Assembly: GCA_004194705.1 (NCBI GenBank)
Contig: SADC01001184.1
Coordinates: 1,054,001-1,118,000 of the forward strand
DNA length: 64,000 nucleotides
Direction of reading: 5' to 3'
Source of the DNA: Ditylenchus dipsaci
Lineage: Eukaryota; Nematoda; Chromadorea; Rhabditida; Anguinidae
Position numbers and translations under genes: made by a program. The notes beneath the pieces are model-generated. The model worked only from the letters and a program-made list of their open reading frames with translations, made no database searches and was not told where the DNA came from. Positions 1 through 12,422 of this stretch are shown in pieces. Each line of letters begins with the position of its first letter. The first letter of the stretch is position 1.

Positions 1-408
1 TGCAATTTTAAAATTGCGAATCTCGGACGTTTTCCATCAGTTTTGAGGTTTTTACTCTAATCAAAGCGAAAAGATCAAACAGGTTCTTGACTATAAATCG
101 AACGCTCAATCGGAACAAATGTTCAAAAATCCGACAAACACCATTGTTTTTTCAAGAATTGAATTCAAACATTCTTCTCTACCACCAATTTTACTTTTGA
201 ATTAAGCGAAAAACACGACACACTTTTGTAAATAATTAATGGATTTTCAGTGAACATATGCGTGTTATATAATAAAGCCCTAAAAAGTGATTTTAGATTA
301 AGTCACCTTTCGTGAAGCACCCTCTTTTGTTTCTCCTATAATATGTTATGTTGTTTTTAATTATTTATTTTTTCAAGGAATTTTAAAATAATATTGAAAG
401 TATACCGG

Positions 409-649
409 TTAAGGGGCATACCAGCGCGTTACACTGCAAATAAGGAGGGGGACCAGCAATTTATTTTTCTCATGACCGTTTTCTATAATCGTTCTACCTG
501 ATACGACGACAGTATTCTGCCTACTTATTAAAAGTAGGATAAGGTCATGAATATCAGATTGGACATGAACAAGTGAAAACAAGGAAGATTTTCGAAAAAT
601 TGCTGGTCCCGCCTTAATTTGCAGTGTAACGCACTGGTATGCCCTTTAA
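409..649. mobile_element. TTAA-flanked MITE (piggyBac-like ends)
   Basis: Palindromic element bounded by TTAA on both sides. The left end reads TTAAGGGGCATACCAGCGCG and the right end is its imperfect reverse complement, and the inverted arms run about 50 bp inwards to a GGGACCAGCAATT motif. It has no coding capacity. TTAA target sites with a short G-rich terminus are typical of piggyBac-type transposition, but no transposase is visible here, so superfamily assignment is an inference. Isolated copies of its right end occur near 2520-2575 and 17530-17585. Confidence 0.7.
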
Positions 650-999
650 ATAAACTAATTTCAAGTCAGAAAATCTTAAAACAAAAAAAATCGTTTTATT
701 CATTGTATATTTTTTTATTAGTCTTGTCTATTTTAGAATATTTTTTATGCTCAGATCATTTGGCAACTATTAAGAAACATTTTAATAACCTTGTTTCTTG
801 GCGTTTACTTATCATATACCCTATCTTCTTTTACATTCCACTATAATTTAGCAACGACATAAAAAATGTTCATCCAATAAAATAATCGCACTTGCAGCAA
901 TAATATTTTCCTATATTTCTGTCAATTTCTTTATCCTCTGGCTAGAAACCGATTAAATTTGAGTAAAAAAACACTTGTAAATCATCCCTTATTTGTAGT

Positions 1000-2269
1000 C
1001 TAGAGGTTCTGCCATTTTTCGAGCCATAATCCTTCCTCAATCTCCACCAGTTGCTTTATCACATCATTGTCCTATTCTGATTGTAGTTTAAACGCTAGGC
1101 GTAAACTAAAATGAAGAAATTCCGATGTTGCTTATACCAACAATCACTAAGTTTTGAAGCTCGAAAATAATTGCCTCTGCTGAATGTTTTACTCCCGTAC
1201 ACTTATTTCATCCACTTCTTTGCCGAGGTCGAAAAAAATAATAGGCAATGGTGAATGCGATTGTCAACTTTCATTTGCGAAATATGTCTGAGCGTCAGAA
1301 TAACTTCTTTCCACTGCTTTATCAAAGTCAAAATCGTGCCTTGGCACCATGTGCGTGTCTTATGTTTTACGCAGAAGAGCCCAAAAAGATTTGGACAAGA
1401 ATTAAGAATCTGGACACGAAAATGGAGTGTTTCTATTTTTTATCATTATTAAAAACACCAATTTTTCAATATAATTATCTTCCAGACTCTATATATTTTG
1501 TATTCGAAAACGGTTGCTTGTATCTAAAACCCCTGATTAGCGCATTTTTCAGTCACACATCTTTTACTCATTCCATTTTTAAGCAACCAATAATTATTAG
1601 GGGCTACTCATCTACTCATTTTAGCTGAACAGCATCATCATAATCGGTTTTCGCTTCCACTAAGGGATATAATTATTTTTTGCCTAAATAAATATTTACT
1701 TTCTAGCTTGTGCTGCTGGTGATGGTGGTAGTAGTGGTGTAATAGTCTTCTGGTGATGATGATATGCTTGGTATATCAAATATTTTTAAGGAGAAAACAA
1801 ATCTTGAGTTGAAATGTGTTTATTTATCCAAAACGTTTATATTTCTTGCAACCTGAGATTAAGTTTTTCAATGCAACCGAGTTTCGATATAATCGCACCC
1901 CTTTTCCAAAAAAAGAGTGTCACTAAATCGAGATCTGTTGGTATTAATTAGCGTTTTTTTTTAAGATTGGTGAAATCGGAATTCTTGCGATTTTCCTGAT
2001 CAGACTGACGGATAAGATTCCGCTAAAGTGTTAGGAAATCGGTATAAAAAAATTCGATAGAGCTGAGAGCTGAAGTTGAAAAAGTGCCACTGTATCAAGA
2101 TTCGGATGCTTAGTCCATTTTTGGTTCTATTGAAATGTACCCAAATACTTTCTTTCCTAATAGAAGTAAAACATAAATAATAAAGCCATGAGTGACCGTA
2201 AAAACAAAGAAAGGTTGAAAAAATGTCCAAAAGTAGTCGTAAATGTCTCCACCTTCTTTAACAGTTTCA
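1000..2269 (-). CDS. possible multi-exon membrane protein, unidentified (partial)
   Basis: I do not recognise this protein. Four minus-strand exon candidates have mostly compatible phases. The first (2269-2149, 40 codons) begins ETVKEGGDIYDYFW and is followed by a strongly hydrophobic stretch that would make one or two membrane helices, ending LLGKK before a GTATTT donor. The second (1358-1269) reads VPRHDFDFDKAVERSYSDAQ. A 17-nt exon (1217-1201) gives VDEIS, and the last exon (1071-1000) reads DNDVIKQLVEIEEG then LWLEKWQNL and a stop. The join between the first and second exons is not resolved and needs another exon in 1359-2148; upstream exons were not found. The plus-strand ORF over 1248-1628 is probably the antisense shadow of the second exon. 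Confidence 0.4.
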
Positions 2270-2419
2270 CTTAAAAGCTTATCTTTTTTTTACTAAAACG
2301 GAGCCTCAAGCAAAAGGTGAGCCAAGCAATTTAGTTAGAACTTACTCATATAAATGTGATTTGATTGTATTGAATGTTCTTCAAATGGGCATATCAGTGA
2401 TTTAAACAGTGAAAATTAA

Positions 2420-2580
2420 AAAAAAAACCCGCCCCTGTTTTCACTCGTTTCGTATTGATGACCTAATAGTACTTTTAAAAACTAGGCAGAATTTCGTCCG
2501 ATCAGGTAGAAAACTGTCAAGAGAAAAAGAAATTTTTCCCCCCGCCTGTTTTCACTGTAACGCACTGTAATGTATCTTTG
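2420..2580. repeat. MITE remnant related to the 409-649 element
   Basis: Two oppositely oriented copies of a CCCGCC...TGTTTTCACT motif flank about 100 bp, and the right side continues into GTAACGCACTGTAATGTA, close to the right end of the 409-649 element. It lies between the putative minus-strand gene and the GPCR. No gene is seen in 2270-2963. Confidence 0.45.
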
Positions 2581-2963
2581 GTTCTATTGAACCAACTGGT
2601 ATATCCTTCAAAAGTTGTTTTAGAACGATTTAAAACATTTTGAAAAATGAAGGCATGTAACCCATAAGAAACGAAGTACCAAAGTGACTATGTTTCTTAC
2701 AAACTGAATGAAATTTCATGTAGACTTGTAATTTATAACCAATAAAACTAAATGTTCTGTAAGCTTTGTTTGCCTACCCACCTAAGCTAATTAGTAGCAT
2801 ATATATATTAACATATTTGTAATGTTTTAGTTTAAAAAATTACTGCTTTCTTGAATTTCTTTCTAATTGCTGGTCTTGTTGCTATAATAATTATGGTTTA
2901 GAACTCTATTTTGAATAGATTTGATCCAATCTAGTATTGGGCATTTGTGCCCCTTTGTCGAAT

Positions 2964-5900
2964 ATGGAGTACACGGAGACTCCAACCTCATTTACCTCAA
3001 CATTACATTATGGTTTGACCACAGATTCTATGTCTTCATTCGGGTTGGATTTGGCAGCAGCAGTTGCAACAACACCCTTGCATATGGACTATGCTACTGC
3101 TGGAACTACTGATGTTTTTGAAGAAGTTGATTGTCAGGTTGGTTTTTGTGTTCAGAAATTAGTTGCGATAACATTGAGATTTCGACTAAATTTAACATTG
3201 AATTTTTTATTTTTTTATATTATTTTAAAAAGCAAAAATTAATCATCAAATAAATTATAGTTGGACAGTCACCTCTTAAAATAGTGTGCATACCTCAAGT
3301 TCGGCCATTTTTTACACCAATTTTTCAAATGTCTCGCAAAATTTGATTCGTCAATCTAGCTAAAAAAAATCGTACAGACCGGTTGCTTTTGCAAATTACA
3401 ATGTCTTTGCCACTAAGACTCACGGGTCTTAATATATATAGCAATATAGTACGCATCTATTTTCCAAAACAATGCCTACTATAATCGTATTTTAATACAT
3501 GTGAACCTGTCCGATTTCTGTAGCTAGACTGACGTCACATGCGCTGAAATATTTAAAAATCAGAGTAAAAAAAGTGTAGGACCCTAGGCGGAGTCAAAGT
3601 TGAAGTGTGCGCACTGTATCTAGAGGTGACTGTAATTAACATTAGTTCAATCAGGTGCCTTATATGGCTGATCGCCGATGGTATTTAGTAGCCGTTGTAG
3701 GCACTTCACTTAGCTTCATCTCTTTGATCTGCAATATCCTGATTGCAAGGGTATTATTTAACCGCTATCTATAGCTATTCGAGCTGACTTTACTTGCAGA
3801 TTTTGTTACGCCCTAAACACTCGCACTTTTTTTTCCTTGGATTACTCGCCTTATCTGACAGTTTTCTCTCATTTTGCTACGGGCCTGTGATTGCTATGGA
3901 AGTTATGGAAAATCGATTACAGGTCAGCTTTATTTTTTAAAAGCTTTGAACTAAAAACTATATTTTCTTTTCACTATTTTTTTCATAAACCAATTTCTCA
4001 TAAAGAAATGGTTGTAGATTAATTCATAGGATGCAAAAAAGAACTTTAAACCCAACGTTTTGGTTTTAAGTATTTCCCATGGGTTTTATAAGATAGAAAA
4101 GTTTAGTAAGATTGAATCAGCTAACTGATTGGTAAACTAAATTCTTTTATAAAACAACGAAAAACTCAATTTTATTTATTTGAAGAAGTAGAAAAGCTTT
4201 GTGTTTTGTTTTTGTAGATTAGTAGAAATTTAAAAACTCTGAAAAAAAAATAAAAATAATAAGAATCAAAGATTTATATGTAGCAAGATTTGACTCGAAA
4301 TTTCATTACAGTCGACTCTCGATCAGTGTTCTCAATAGTCAAAGGCAGAATGAAAGTCAGAATATAAATTCAAAAATTCTGACAGCCAGAAAGCGCGGGA
4401 AATTAATCTGACTGCCAGAAATGAGAGTCAAAAAGGCAAATCGATCAGCTCACACTGTTTTTTCCCTGTCTGGATCTCATTTCTGAGATTCAGAAAGAGT
4501 CTGACAGTCAGAATAATTTTCGCGCTTTCTCGCTGTCAGAATTTTTGAATTTCATTCTGACTTTCATTCTGCCTATGACTATTGAGAACACTGCTCTCGA
4601 TTTAAGGACACCCCGTAAAAATTTGCTCCCACCTGGGGTCCGACACTGTTTTTAGGCCATTTTTTTTATTTTTTTAGCAGTTTTGCTTTGACAGCCTGGT
4701 TGCAAATATCGCAGGGATCTGATTTCACAAAACTAATTGATTAACTAATAACTAAATAATTTCACTACTCAAAAAGCAAAACCTCGATTAAGGACAGGCT
4801 TTTTCAAAAATCCCTGTCCTCAAATCGAGGTTTTGCTTTTTGAGTAGTAAAATTATTTAGTTACCGTATTTCCTCTAATTTAGCCCCGGGGCTAAATTTT
4901 TGGATCCTATTTAGAGGGGGGGGGCTAAATTAGAGGGGAGGCTAAATTAGAAGGGGGGCTAAGTTTTTTGAGCCTCCTCCCGGGTGACAAAAATTTTGAC
5001 GAACATCAACAAGTTTATTCGGAATTCATAATAACATAAAATCTACAGGGTGGCGCAAATTTTCGCCGGTATTTGTTTTGCTCATATCTTCTTTCATTGA
5101 TCGTGTCTCGGCGAGATCTTTTTTCACATAAAAGAAGACGTTTGGGGCAATAGGATGATACCTAATTCGCCATTTGTTAGTTTTGTTAACGTGCTTTGCT
5201 TACGTGTTGAACTTTTGCTTGATTTATACCGTGCCATTAATTCAATTGGGGTGGATGAAAGACCAAGTTAACAAGACAACTAGCCGATCTCAATAAACTG
5301 AAGCAAATAATTTTCCGAGCATTTTCCCCTAAAATTTCCCTAAAAATGGTACAGCGAGCAATTAACAGCTGCGGTCGGCTACTTCCAACTATGCATTGAT
5401 CTCCAAGGAGGAAGCATTTATGAAGACTTTCGCAATATTGAACAAGATTTGTAGTTTTTCGTTGTTAAGATTTGTTTTTTTGTTGATTTTTTTCATATGC
5501 CATTATGCATGTTTGATGTCATTCGATTGTCCGGAGTGTCCTCTTTCAAATAAAAACAATATCTCGCCTAGACACGATCAAGGGGGGGGGGGGGTGCTAA
5601 ATTAGAGGGGGAGGCTAAATTAGGAGGGAGGGGCTAAATTACAGGAAATACGGTATTAAAAAACGATGGGCTAAATCGGAATCCTTGCGATATTTGCAAC
5701 CAAACTGTCAAAACAAAACTGGTAAAAAAATTCAAAAATCGGGCTAAAAGAGTGTCGGACCCTAAGTGGGAGCGAACTTTTTGGGTGTGCTAAAATCTAG
5801 AGTCGACTGTATTTATTTTATAATATGGGTATAATTGATAAAAAAAATGTTTTTGGAGTGGTTTTCTCAATTCAATATGACCATTCATTTGCTAGTTCAC

Positions 5901-8900
5901 AATCTTAGCTATCAAATAAGTAAAACAAAATTCCAAAAGCATACTTACTCTGCAATAACACCAAGTATTTTTCGAACAAACTAATATTTTTTTACAAAGC
6001 ATTGTAAATTTTAGATTCTTTGGTTGACAAGGTTGTGGTGGAAATTTGTGGGACCATTATTAGCAGCATGCCATGTTTCCATGACCTTTTCTTGTGCCCT
6101 TATTATACTAGCCACGATTGAGAGGTAAAATTTTGCAATACAATCAACGCTCAATAATCTGAGCAGCTTTTTGGTACAATCAGCCAATAACTAGTTTCTA
6201 GGGTTGAAATTCTGTTTTATCACAAACCTTTTTTTGCATCCTACACTATATCATGGCTATTTCAGATACCTAATAACAGTAAAGTCGCCAGTTCTACTCT
6301 GTTTTCGCCAAAACAGGGGTCTTCTGGCACTATTTATGTTCCTCATATCTCTGATGCTCAGAGGCACTGCTGTTTTTGAAGTGACGGTGGGATTATTTAT
6401 AGACAAGTACTTGTTTTGAATTAAAAGTTCCTCTTTAGCTTGTGAAAAACGGCAATTGCACTGATTTCACAGAGTACACCCCTAGTTTAACTCCTCTTGT
6501 TCAAACATGGATGTAGGAAGTTTTCATTAATAAAATATCTTTGCTTAAAGTTTGTAATTTTTTAGTTACGGCACCGTTTTCCGCTTTTATATAAGAACAA
6601 TTGCCACTGTGTTTATTCCATTCTTTTTGCTCGCCTATCTCAATTTCCGCATTGTAGACACTTTGCGTAGACAAAAAAGGTATTATAATATTCTGATAGC
6701 ACAGTAAGAATACAAAAATGATTATATTACATAAAAGTTTTTGAAAATATCAAGGGTCTGACAAATTTTTAGCAGATTAAAAATAACCGTGCTTTTCCTG
6801 AACTTTGCTAGCCACTTTTCAGTACCTATATCTTAGCCCTGAGAAAATATATTACACAGCTGCTCAGTACATTTTTATTAACCCCTGAAAGTACTACCCA
6901 TTAAAAGGTTGAGATTTTAATTAAACACGAGAAAGTTCCGAGATCGGCAACAATTTTCCAGTTTTCACGGAGTTTAAAATCACTGCCTCAAGGCGGAAAT
7001 TAAAAAAAAAATTTACGTGCAAAAACATGTATTTTTAATATTTGATAAAAAAAAACAGGGTTATTTTCACACAAAACCGTATTTTGCGTTAAGGGGCATG
7101 CCCACGCTAAAAGAGGTGGTGGCCGGGAATTCGAACATTTTTTTTAATCATTGAACTTCTGTACGGATTTTTCAACTTGGTTTTTAACAAAACAAGGCCT
7201 AGAATTTAATTTTAGGTTTAGTTTTGTTAGAAACCAAGTTAAAAAATCTGTACGCAAGTTCAATGATCGGGCGGAAAATTTTTGAATTCCCGAACACCAC
7301 CTCTTATTAGCGTGGGCATGACCCTTTTAAAGAAAACCTGTGTGGTAAAATATTTTCCGATTTCTCTTCTCGTATAAAAATATAACTTTTTATAACTTTT
7401 TAATATTCCATAGTTTTATATTTTAATATAAATTTACAGGCATGCGGCCATGTTCAGGTTTGGCACTAGTGAGCACAAGGTTTAACCATACAAAATTTTT
7501 CGGCAGTACCAACTCTCCATTTTTAGTACAAAATCCGGTCAGCCACACGCCTTCTTGTGCTCATTGTCTGTTCATATGTCAGTTAATTTTAGAAACAAAT
7601 ATTCACAAAACTAATTGTATTTCATAATAACTTTACTATATTTACAGTTGTTGGCGAATGTTCTGAACGTGTTCATCACGGTTAGCAACCTTTATATTGT
7701 GCTTTTTCAGGTACATTTATGTTTATAAATAATTTAGGCTTGGGAATACGTTGACTTAGACTCTACTCAGACAGAAATAACTTATGATGTATGTTTTCAT
7801 GGCTACCAGACAATTCCCACTGAAAAAATAATTGTCCTTCACTTAGCAAAAGATTTAATTTTTTTGATATATTATTGTCTATCGTAATAGCCCAATCATG
7901 TGCTTAAAGCCTGGCCCGAGCCTCCTGAGCCGTAATTTTCAAAACTCCCCGTTGGCCGGGCCGAACAAATTTTACATGGGCCGTCATAAAAAGGCCAGTG
8001 AACATGCCTGTCGTAACCATTGACTTTCTTATTTTCGTAAATTATCACAACCGATTAATTTTTTTATTTAATTCATAAAGACTACAAAGAAGCAAAAAAC
8101 TGAAAAAAATTTGTAACAAATATTTTGAAATTTTTGTTGTGTAATCTCGCCTCCAACAAAATTGCTGATCATGTGACAAAAGAAAATCTCGGGACATCCC
8201 GGATTGTTTCTAGTACCTATGGTATTCTCGGGCAATAATTTATTTGGGTTCAGAACACCTATCTCGGACATAACACCTTCCTTGCAAAATAAATCTTTGG
8301 AGTTGCTGACAATTATATTTTTGATAATAATTTTACAATAGTCTGCTATTATCACTTTGACTGTTATTGACTATGTATTTGTAGATTTACGAGACCCTAA
8401 CCGATGTAATTAGCATGCTTTACGTGCTCACATGTGCAACGGTAATTTTACAGTTTTGTTAAACACCGATTTTGAACAAATATTTTTTAGCGTCTGGCAG
8501 TATATATTATTTGCAATCAAGAGATACGAAGGTGAGTTTTTATTTTTTTAGTGATAAATACTATTTTCACTACATTAATATCTAAACCTGTTTCAGTGCC
8601 TTCTACGAGTTCCTGTGCAAAAGTAGCAATTGCAAAAGTGGCTCTTTTGATGATCGACTTGAGTATAAGCCTATAAAGAAAAATTTGTCACCAACGCATG
8701 GCTTTCTTACAATGGGAACTGAATTTGACAGAGTGGTTGTGGCAATGGTTTGTACTTAAAAGAAAATTTTATAATTTTGAACCATACCTTTCTTTGAATT
8801 TAGTGTAGAGAAGATTTTATAGTAGGGGTTTCAAGAAACAGTTATCGAAAAAAATTCAATCATTTACGTACTTACCTATTCTAGGCTTGTGTTTTGAGCG

Positions 8901-9305
8901 AGGAGCTAAATTGCGGGCGGGATTGAACGAAATTGGTTAACTTAGGATATTACGACAATTTTGTGAAAAAAAAACTATAAAAAAATCAAATATATAAAAA
9001 TGTAGCATTCTACTTATTTGTCGAATAAAAATAAATTGAGTAAGCTATTTAATATAATGTTAACGATTCAGGCGCTGGCCAGTCGGAAAACAAGTATGCC
9101 AAAGTTTTACAGTAATGGAGGGATACCTCCATTAGCATTGCATGAAGAGGAGGCCGAGACGTCAATTATCAAGTTTAACGTAAAAGAAAATGGTATGACC
9201 CGAACTGCCATTAACAACCACGCCTCTAACAAAAGTGAAGAGGCTAAGAAAGACCCAAGGATCACTATCATTGAGAACCCTTTGGTTGATGAACATATGC
9301 ATTGA
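2964..9305 (+). CDS. rhodopsin-family peptide-type G protein-coupled receptor
   Basis: Fourteen exons: 2964-3137, 3655-3750, 3800-3922, 6015-6124, 6266-6386, 6439-6512, 6566-6679, 7440-7479, 7527-7577, 7648-7710, 8385-8441, 8491-8531, 8597-8747, 9072-9305; phases agree at every join. The protein has a Ser/Thr-rich extracellular N-terminus without an obvious signal peptide, then seven hydrophobic segments. TM1 ends ICNILIAR. TM2 contains LGLLALSDSFLSF. TM3 ends in an ERY variant of the DRY motif, spliced across exons 4-5. TM5 starts at RTIATVFIPFFLLAYLNFRI. TM6 is preceded by KIRSATRLLVLIV. After TM7 the usual NPxxY is replaced by TRLAVYIICNQEIR. The tail of about 130 residues is Ser/Lys/Glu-rich. 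This pattern suits invertebrate FMRFamide- or myosuppressin-type receptors, but the ligand is unknown. Intron 3 (3923-6014) is inflated by nested transposons. A polyadenylation signal AATAAA lies at 9452. Confidence 0.85.
4324..4593. mobile_element. hAT-like MITE with perfect 8-bp target duplication
   Basis: The termini CAGTGTTCTCAATAGTC and GACTATTGAGAACACTG are perfect inverted repeats. The element is flanked by the 8-bp direct repeat CTCTCGAT (4316-4323 and 4594-4601), which is part of the host element's own terminus. An 8-bp duplication with a CAGTG start is the signature of hAT transposition. Internally the arms repeat GTCAGAAT/ATTCTGAC motifs. No coding capacity. Confidence 0.8.
4862..5655. 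mobile_element. TACCGTA...TACGGTA element with G-rich internal repeats
   Basis: The inverted ends are TACCGTATTTCCTCTAATTT and its complement. Several tandem GGGGCTAAATTAGAGG units follow the left end and precede the right end. The interior contains a decayed piece of a CAGGGTGGCGCAA element: its terminus at 5046 and a transposase-tail-like reading near 5340-5440, with a shared downstream motif at 5508 that also occurs at 40428. Related copies are at 15225-15463, 29885-30118 and 58580-58747. Confidence 0.7.
7089..7330. mobile_element. TTAA-flanked MITE, 'GCATGCCCACGC' subfamily
   Basis: TTAAGGGGCATGCCCACGCT at the left, inverted at the right with TTAA. The centre is a palindrome containing GTACGGATTTTTCAACTTGG and its complement. 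A close copy with the same core sits at 17583-17821. It lies in GPCR intron 7 (6680-7439). Confidence 0.75.
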
Positions 9306-9568
9306 TGGAAAAAGAATTAATGAATCACACATATAAATTTATTAAATAACTGCCTCTAACCTGCTATTTACTTTTAAATTACGGTTGCTCAAAGCTATTT
9401 TTATTTGTAGTTTAATGGTTTGTTCTAAATTTGTGCAAATTTGTTCTATAAAATAAATAAGAACATCAATATGATTGAGAAAAAACTCAATGCGTGATTT
9501 TTCATAACATTTCGGACGAATTAAGAAATGACTGGGAAGGATTTGATAAGAAGTATGTTTGCTGACTG

Positions 9569-9936
9569 CAGTGCTGTAAATTTCGGCACCGGCTAAACTT
9601 CAGGCACCTGTTTCTAGCAGCTATTAATATTACCCAGCCCGGTGCCGCGGATTTTCAGGTAGCTCAGACATCATAAAAAAATTAATCATTTAAACTTTTC
9701 TACATAGCGGCACCAGCTTGGCACCAAAACAATTCACACCAGAATTTTAAATTAAAATTGTTTCGGTGCCAAGCCGGTCCCGCTATGTAGAAAGGTTTAA
9801 ATAATTAATTTTTTTATTCCTAGAGCAGTGCCGATGTCTGAGCTACCTGATAATTCCTGGCAGCGGACTGGGTGATAATAATAACTGCTAGAAACAGGTG
9901 CCTGAAGTTTAGCTAGTGCTGAGATTTACAGCACTG
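9569..9936. mobile_element. hAT-like palindromic MITE
   Basis: The ends CAGTGCTGTAAAT and ATTTACAGCACTG are inverted repeats and the arms continue as CTTCAGGCACCTGTTTCTAG and its complement for almost the whole length. The flanking octamers GCTGACTG and ATTGACTG agree at six of eight positions, consistent with an aged 8-bp target duplication. It lies just downstream of the GPCR gene. Confidence 0.7.
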
Positions 9937-10147
9937 ATTGACTGTTCGAAGTTTTCGAATATTCGAGTAGATATTCGAAAAAAGTCGAATATTTTTAAAT
10001 AATATTTCAAATCAAATTTAATAGCCGACGACGCTAGCAATAAGTAATTTAGATCAAAACGGGTTTTCACGACTACACTACTTATATTCTAATTTTAAAA
10101 GTGTTCCCTGGTCATTTTTATTAAAAAATGACAAATGTATCTTATAT

Positions 10148-10385
10148 AGTATTTGGCATGTGTCGGTGGGTAACGCTTTTTTGACTTCGGAGGCCAAAAT
10201 GGGTCGTAGAAGGGGAAATCATTTTTGTTGCTAACACTATAGTGTTGCCCAGAATGTCAGCTTTCGTTAAAAAAGCGTCGAAAATGCGCTTTTCAAGAGG
10301 TGCAGCTGCCTGTTTTTATGAATAAAGTCATAGTATTTGGCATGTGATTGGGTAACGCTTTTTTGACTTCGGAGGCTAAAAATGG
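10148..10385. repeat. direct repeat pair of about 55 bp
   Basis: The unit TAGTATTTGGCATGTG ... TTTTTTGACTTCGGAGGC occurs at 10148-10205 and again at 10328-10385 in the same orientation, with about 120 bp between. It sits in the 1.2-kb space between the converging GPCR and FAM50 genes. No gene is seen in 9306-10483. Confidence 0.7.
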
Positions 10386-10483
10386 GTGATAGATAGAAAA
10401 ATGTCTGTACAAGACCTTTGATTATCTTTATTTTCAAAACATACAATCAGTACAACAAAAAGTTAGACTTCACAACAATTAAT

Positions 10484-12248
10484 TTATATGGTTGACAAAT
10501 CATCGATGGTATTTTTATATTCTTTGTTGGGCACAAAAGGCTCCCAACGCGAAGCCGGATAAATGTGCTTGTTCTTCTCGTACCAGCTTCGAAGCACAAT
10601 CTACAAACACCAATGAGGTAAAAACTCACATGGAATCTCCTAATAAGCGGTAAATATACCTTAACAGGATGGGCCTCACCTAAAATAATCCTAATTTAGT
10701 ATAGACAAATAGAAGAGCCCGACTGACTGAGTCAGTAGATTTCTGATTCAAAAAATACCTATATCTAAAGCTGCATCTTGTCTAACACGTATCTCACCGA
10801 CCGCATCAAATTGGTACAATGGACCTGTTTTACCCATAGCTTTGGTGGCAATAAAGTCTTGGAATGTGTAGAAGTGTGGGATGATCTACAAAATATGTAT
10901 GCAACTACAAACACTTATTGTATAGAAATCTTACTAAATCTTCCTTCACAAACATCTACAATAATCAAGGTTAATAAAGGTACTACGGTCAAAGTATACC
11001 AACCAGGTTTTCGGTTACGGAAATGCGCAGCTCGCAAAATTCTTTCCTCAAGATCTGAAGATATTGAGTCAATTTTTTAAAATAAATATATCAACGAACT
11101 TCCAAAGCTTTTTGAAGGAACTGGGATATTGTAGCACCTTTCTTTATCTTTGCATCTTTACGGTGGCTTAATAAATTGGATTTAGTAAGTGACTTGTTAA
11201 TGAGCATTTAGACCTGTACCTGGATCCATCCCAGTAACAGAAAGCTACATTGATCACCTCGTTCTTTCCTTTTCCTGCAATTGTTTCCATTCCAAACCTA
11301 ATTTTTCCTTTTCCCTGTAAAAGCGTCGTTAAACTAGTGAAACGGTCAAATGTTCTTAGCCATGTTAAACGTGTCTTTTTTAAAGTTAATTTTTAAAAGT
11401 GCATGGCAACAAACAGAAAAAGTGGCTTACTAGGTCAGCTATTGTTTCACTTATTTTGTATTTATCAATGAAACCAATTTACAGAGTTTTTAAAACACCA
11501 AGAAAGAGTTACAATAATCACACACATGATTAATAAGTGCCTCTTTGCTTAAAATAAAGTATCATACTCGTTAATTATTGACACGGTCGTGATGCATAAA
11601 GAGTCTGTAGTAGGTTTGACAGCTTTGAAGGGACTTTTAAAAATTTACATTGTAAGGAGCTGCTCCCGTTGACTGTCTGGAAGAAAAGAAGTGTCCACGT
11701 CCGGATTCATGCCTACCCTTTTCTTGATTTGGATAGGAGGCTCGTCTTCTTCGTCATCGTCTCCATCTCCGAAATTAAAGGACAAGATCCTTTTCTAAAA
11801 TGACAGATAGTGAAATTTTTATAGAAAAATGTTATTACTTGAGCTACTGTTTTACTTTTAACAGCTATTTCTGGCACATCCTCTTTTTTATCTGTTTTAG
11901 GTGTGATTTGTAGTTCACTAAAATTTGGAAACAATTGAAGATAAAAGTTCGTGTCAGTAGCTTACTTCTGCAACAAGATCTCCTGCTGTTTTTCCTTCAT
12001 CTCATCTAAAGTTACTAACCCAACGGTGCTGGCTTTCAGCTTCTCTTCTTGCTTGTCGACATTTGTAGTAAACTTTTCAGATATGGCAGCAGCTACTAGA
12101 AAATAAAAAGGGTAATTGATAAGTAGAATTAAAATGTACAATTTTTGCGCTCTTCTTCTAGTTTCAACCGCTGATTTTCAATGTCCTCCTTTGCACGTTC
12201 ACGTTTTTTGCCAATGTGAATTATTCTACCAGCATCTGCACGAGACAT
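10484..12248 (-). CDS. FAM50: FAM50/XAP5 family protein (spliceosome-associated)
   Basis: Eleven exons: 12248-12140, 12095-11966, 11917-11839, 11794-11648, 11314-11220, 11166-11100, 11054-11004, 10955-10935, 10885-10759, 10679-10660, 10600-10484. The start is [20 protein letters not shown]. Family landmarks in order are [51 protein letters not shown], the 21-nt exon [26 protein letters not shown], and the C-terminal [20 protein letters not shown]. An acidic stretch ([10 protein letters not shown]) precedes NPDVDTSF as in animal homologues. FAM50A is a nuclear spliceosome C-complex component (family knowledge). Exon 5 needs one extra A near 11265 to connect QLQEKER with [13 protein letters not shown]. 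The gene diverges from CFAP20 and converges on the GPCR. A minus-strand AATAAA lies at 10427-10432. Confidence 0.92.
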
Positions 12249-12422
12249 TTCTGAAAGCAGATATTTTTATTGTAATAAGGCCCTTCTCAAAAATCGAAAT
12301 AAAACTTGTATCTTGAAGCCGTTTTATAGTTACTTATCTACTATGATAAGATCCATATACTATATAAATTAGTAATAGAGTGTTGGAGGTATAGTGCAAT
12401 TTAGCCGGTAATAGTTTCTCGG

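Larger units (their letters stand above)
4307..5811. mobile_element. composite TA-flanked element inside GPCR intron 3
   Basis: The outer ends are TACAGTCGACTCTCGAT and its reverse complement ATC(T)AGAGTCGACTGTA, followed inside by GGGTCCGACACT-type sequence. The same termini occur in the complete copy 46587-47015 and as single ends near 20590, 33600, 43650, 45150, 47100 and 49675. TA target and CAGT ends suggest the pogo/Tigger branch of Tc1/mariner; no transposase was found. The element carries two further insertions (4324-4593 and 4862-5655) and the palindrome around CCTCGATTTAAGGACAGG that also sits in the middle of the 46587-47015 copy. Confidence 0.65.

Noticed and set aside
1248..1628. 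126-codon plus-strand ORF
   Set aside because: It overlaps, antisense, a minus-strand exon candidate; its own sequence has no domain or splice context.
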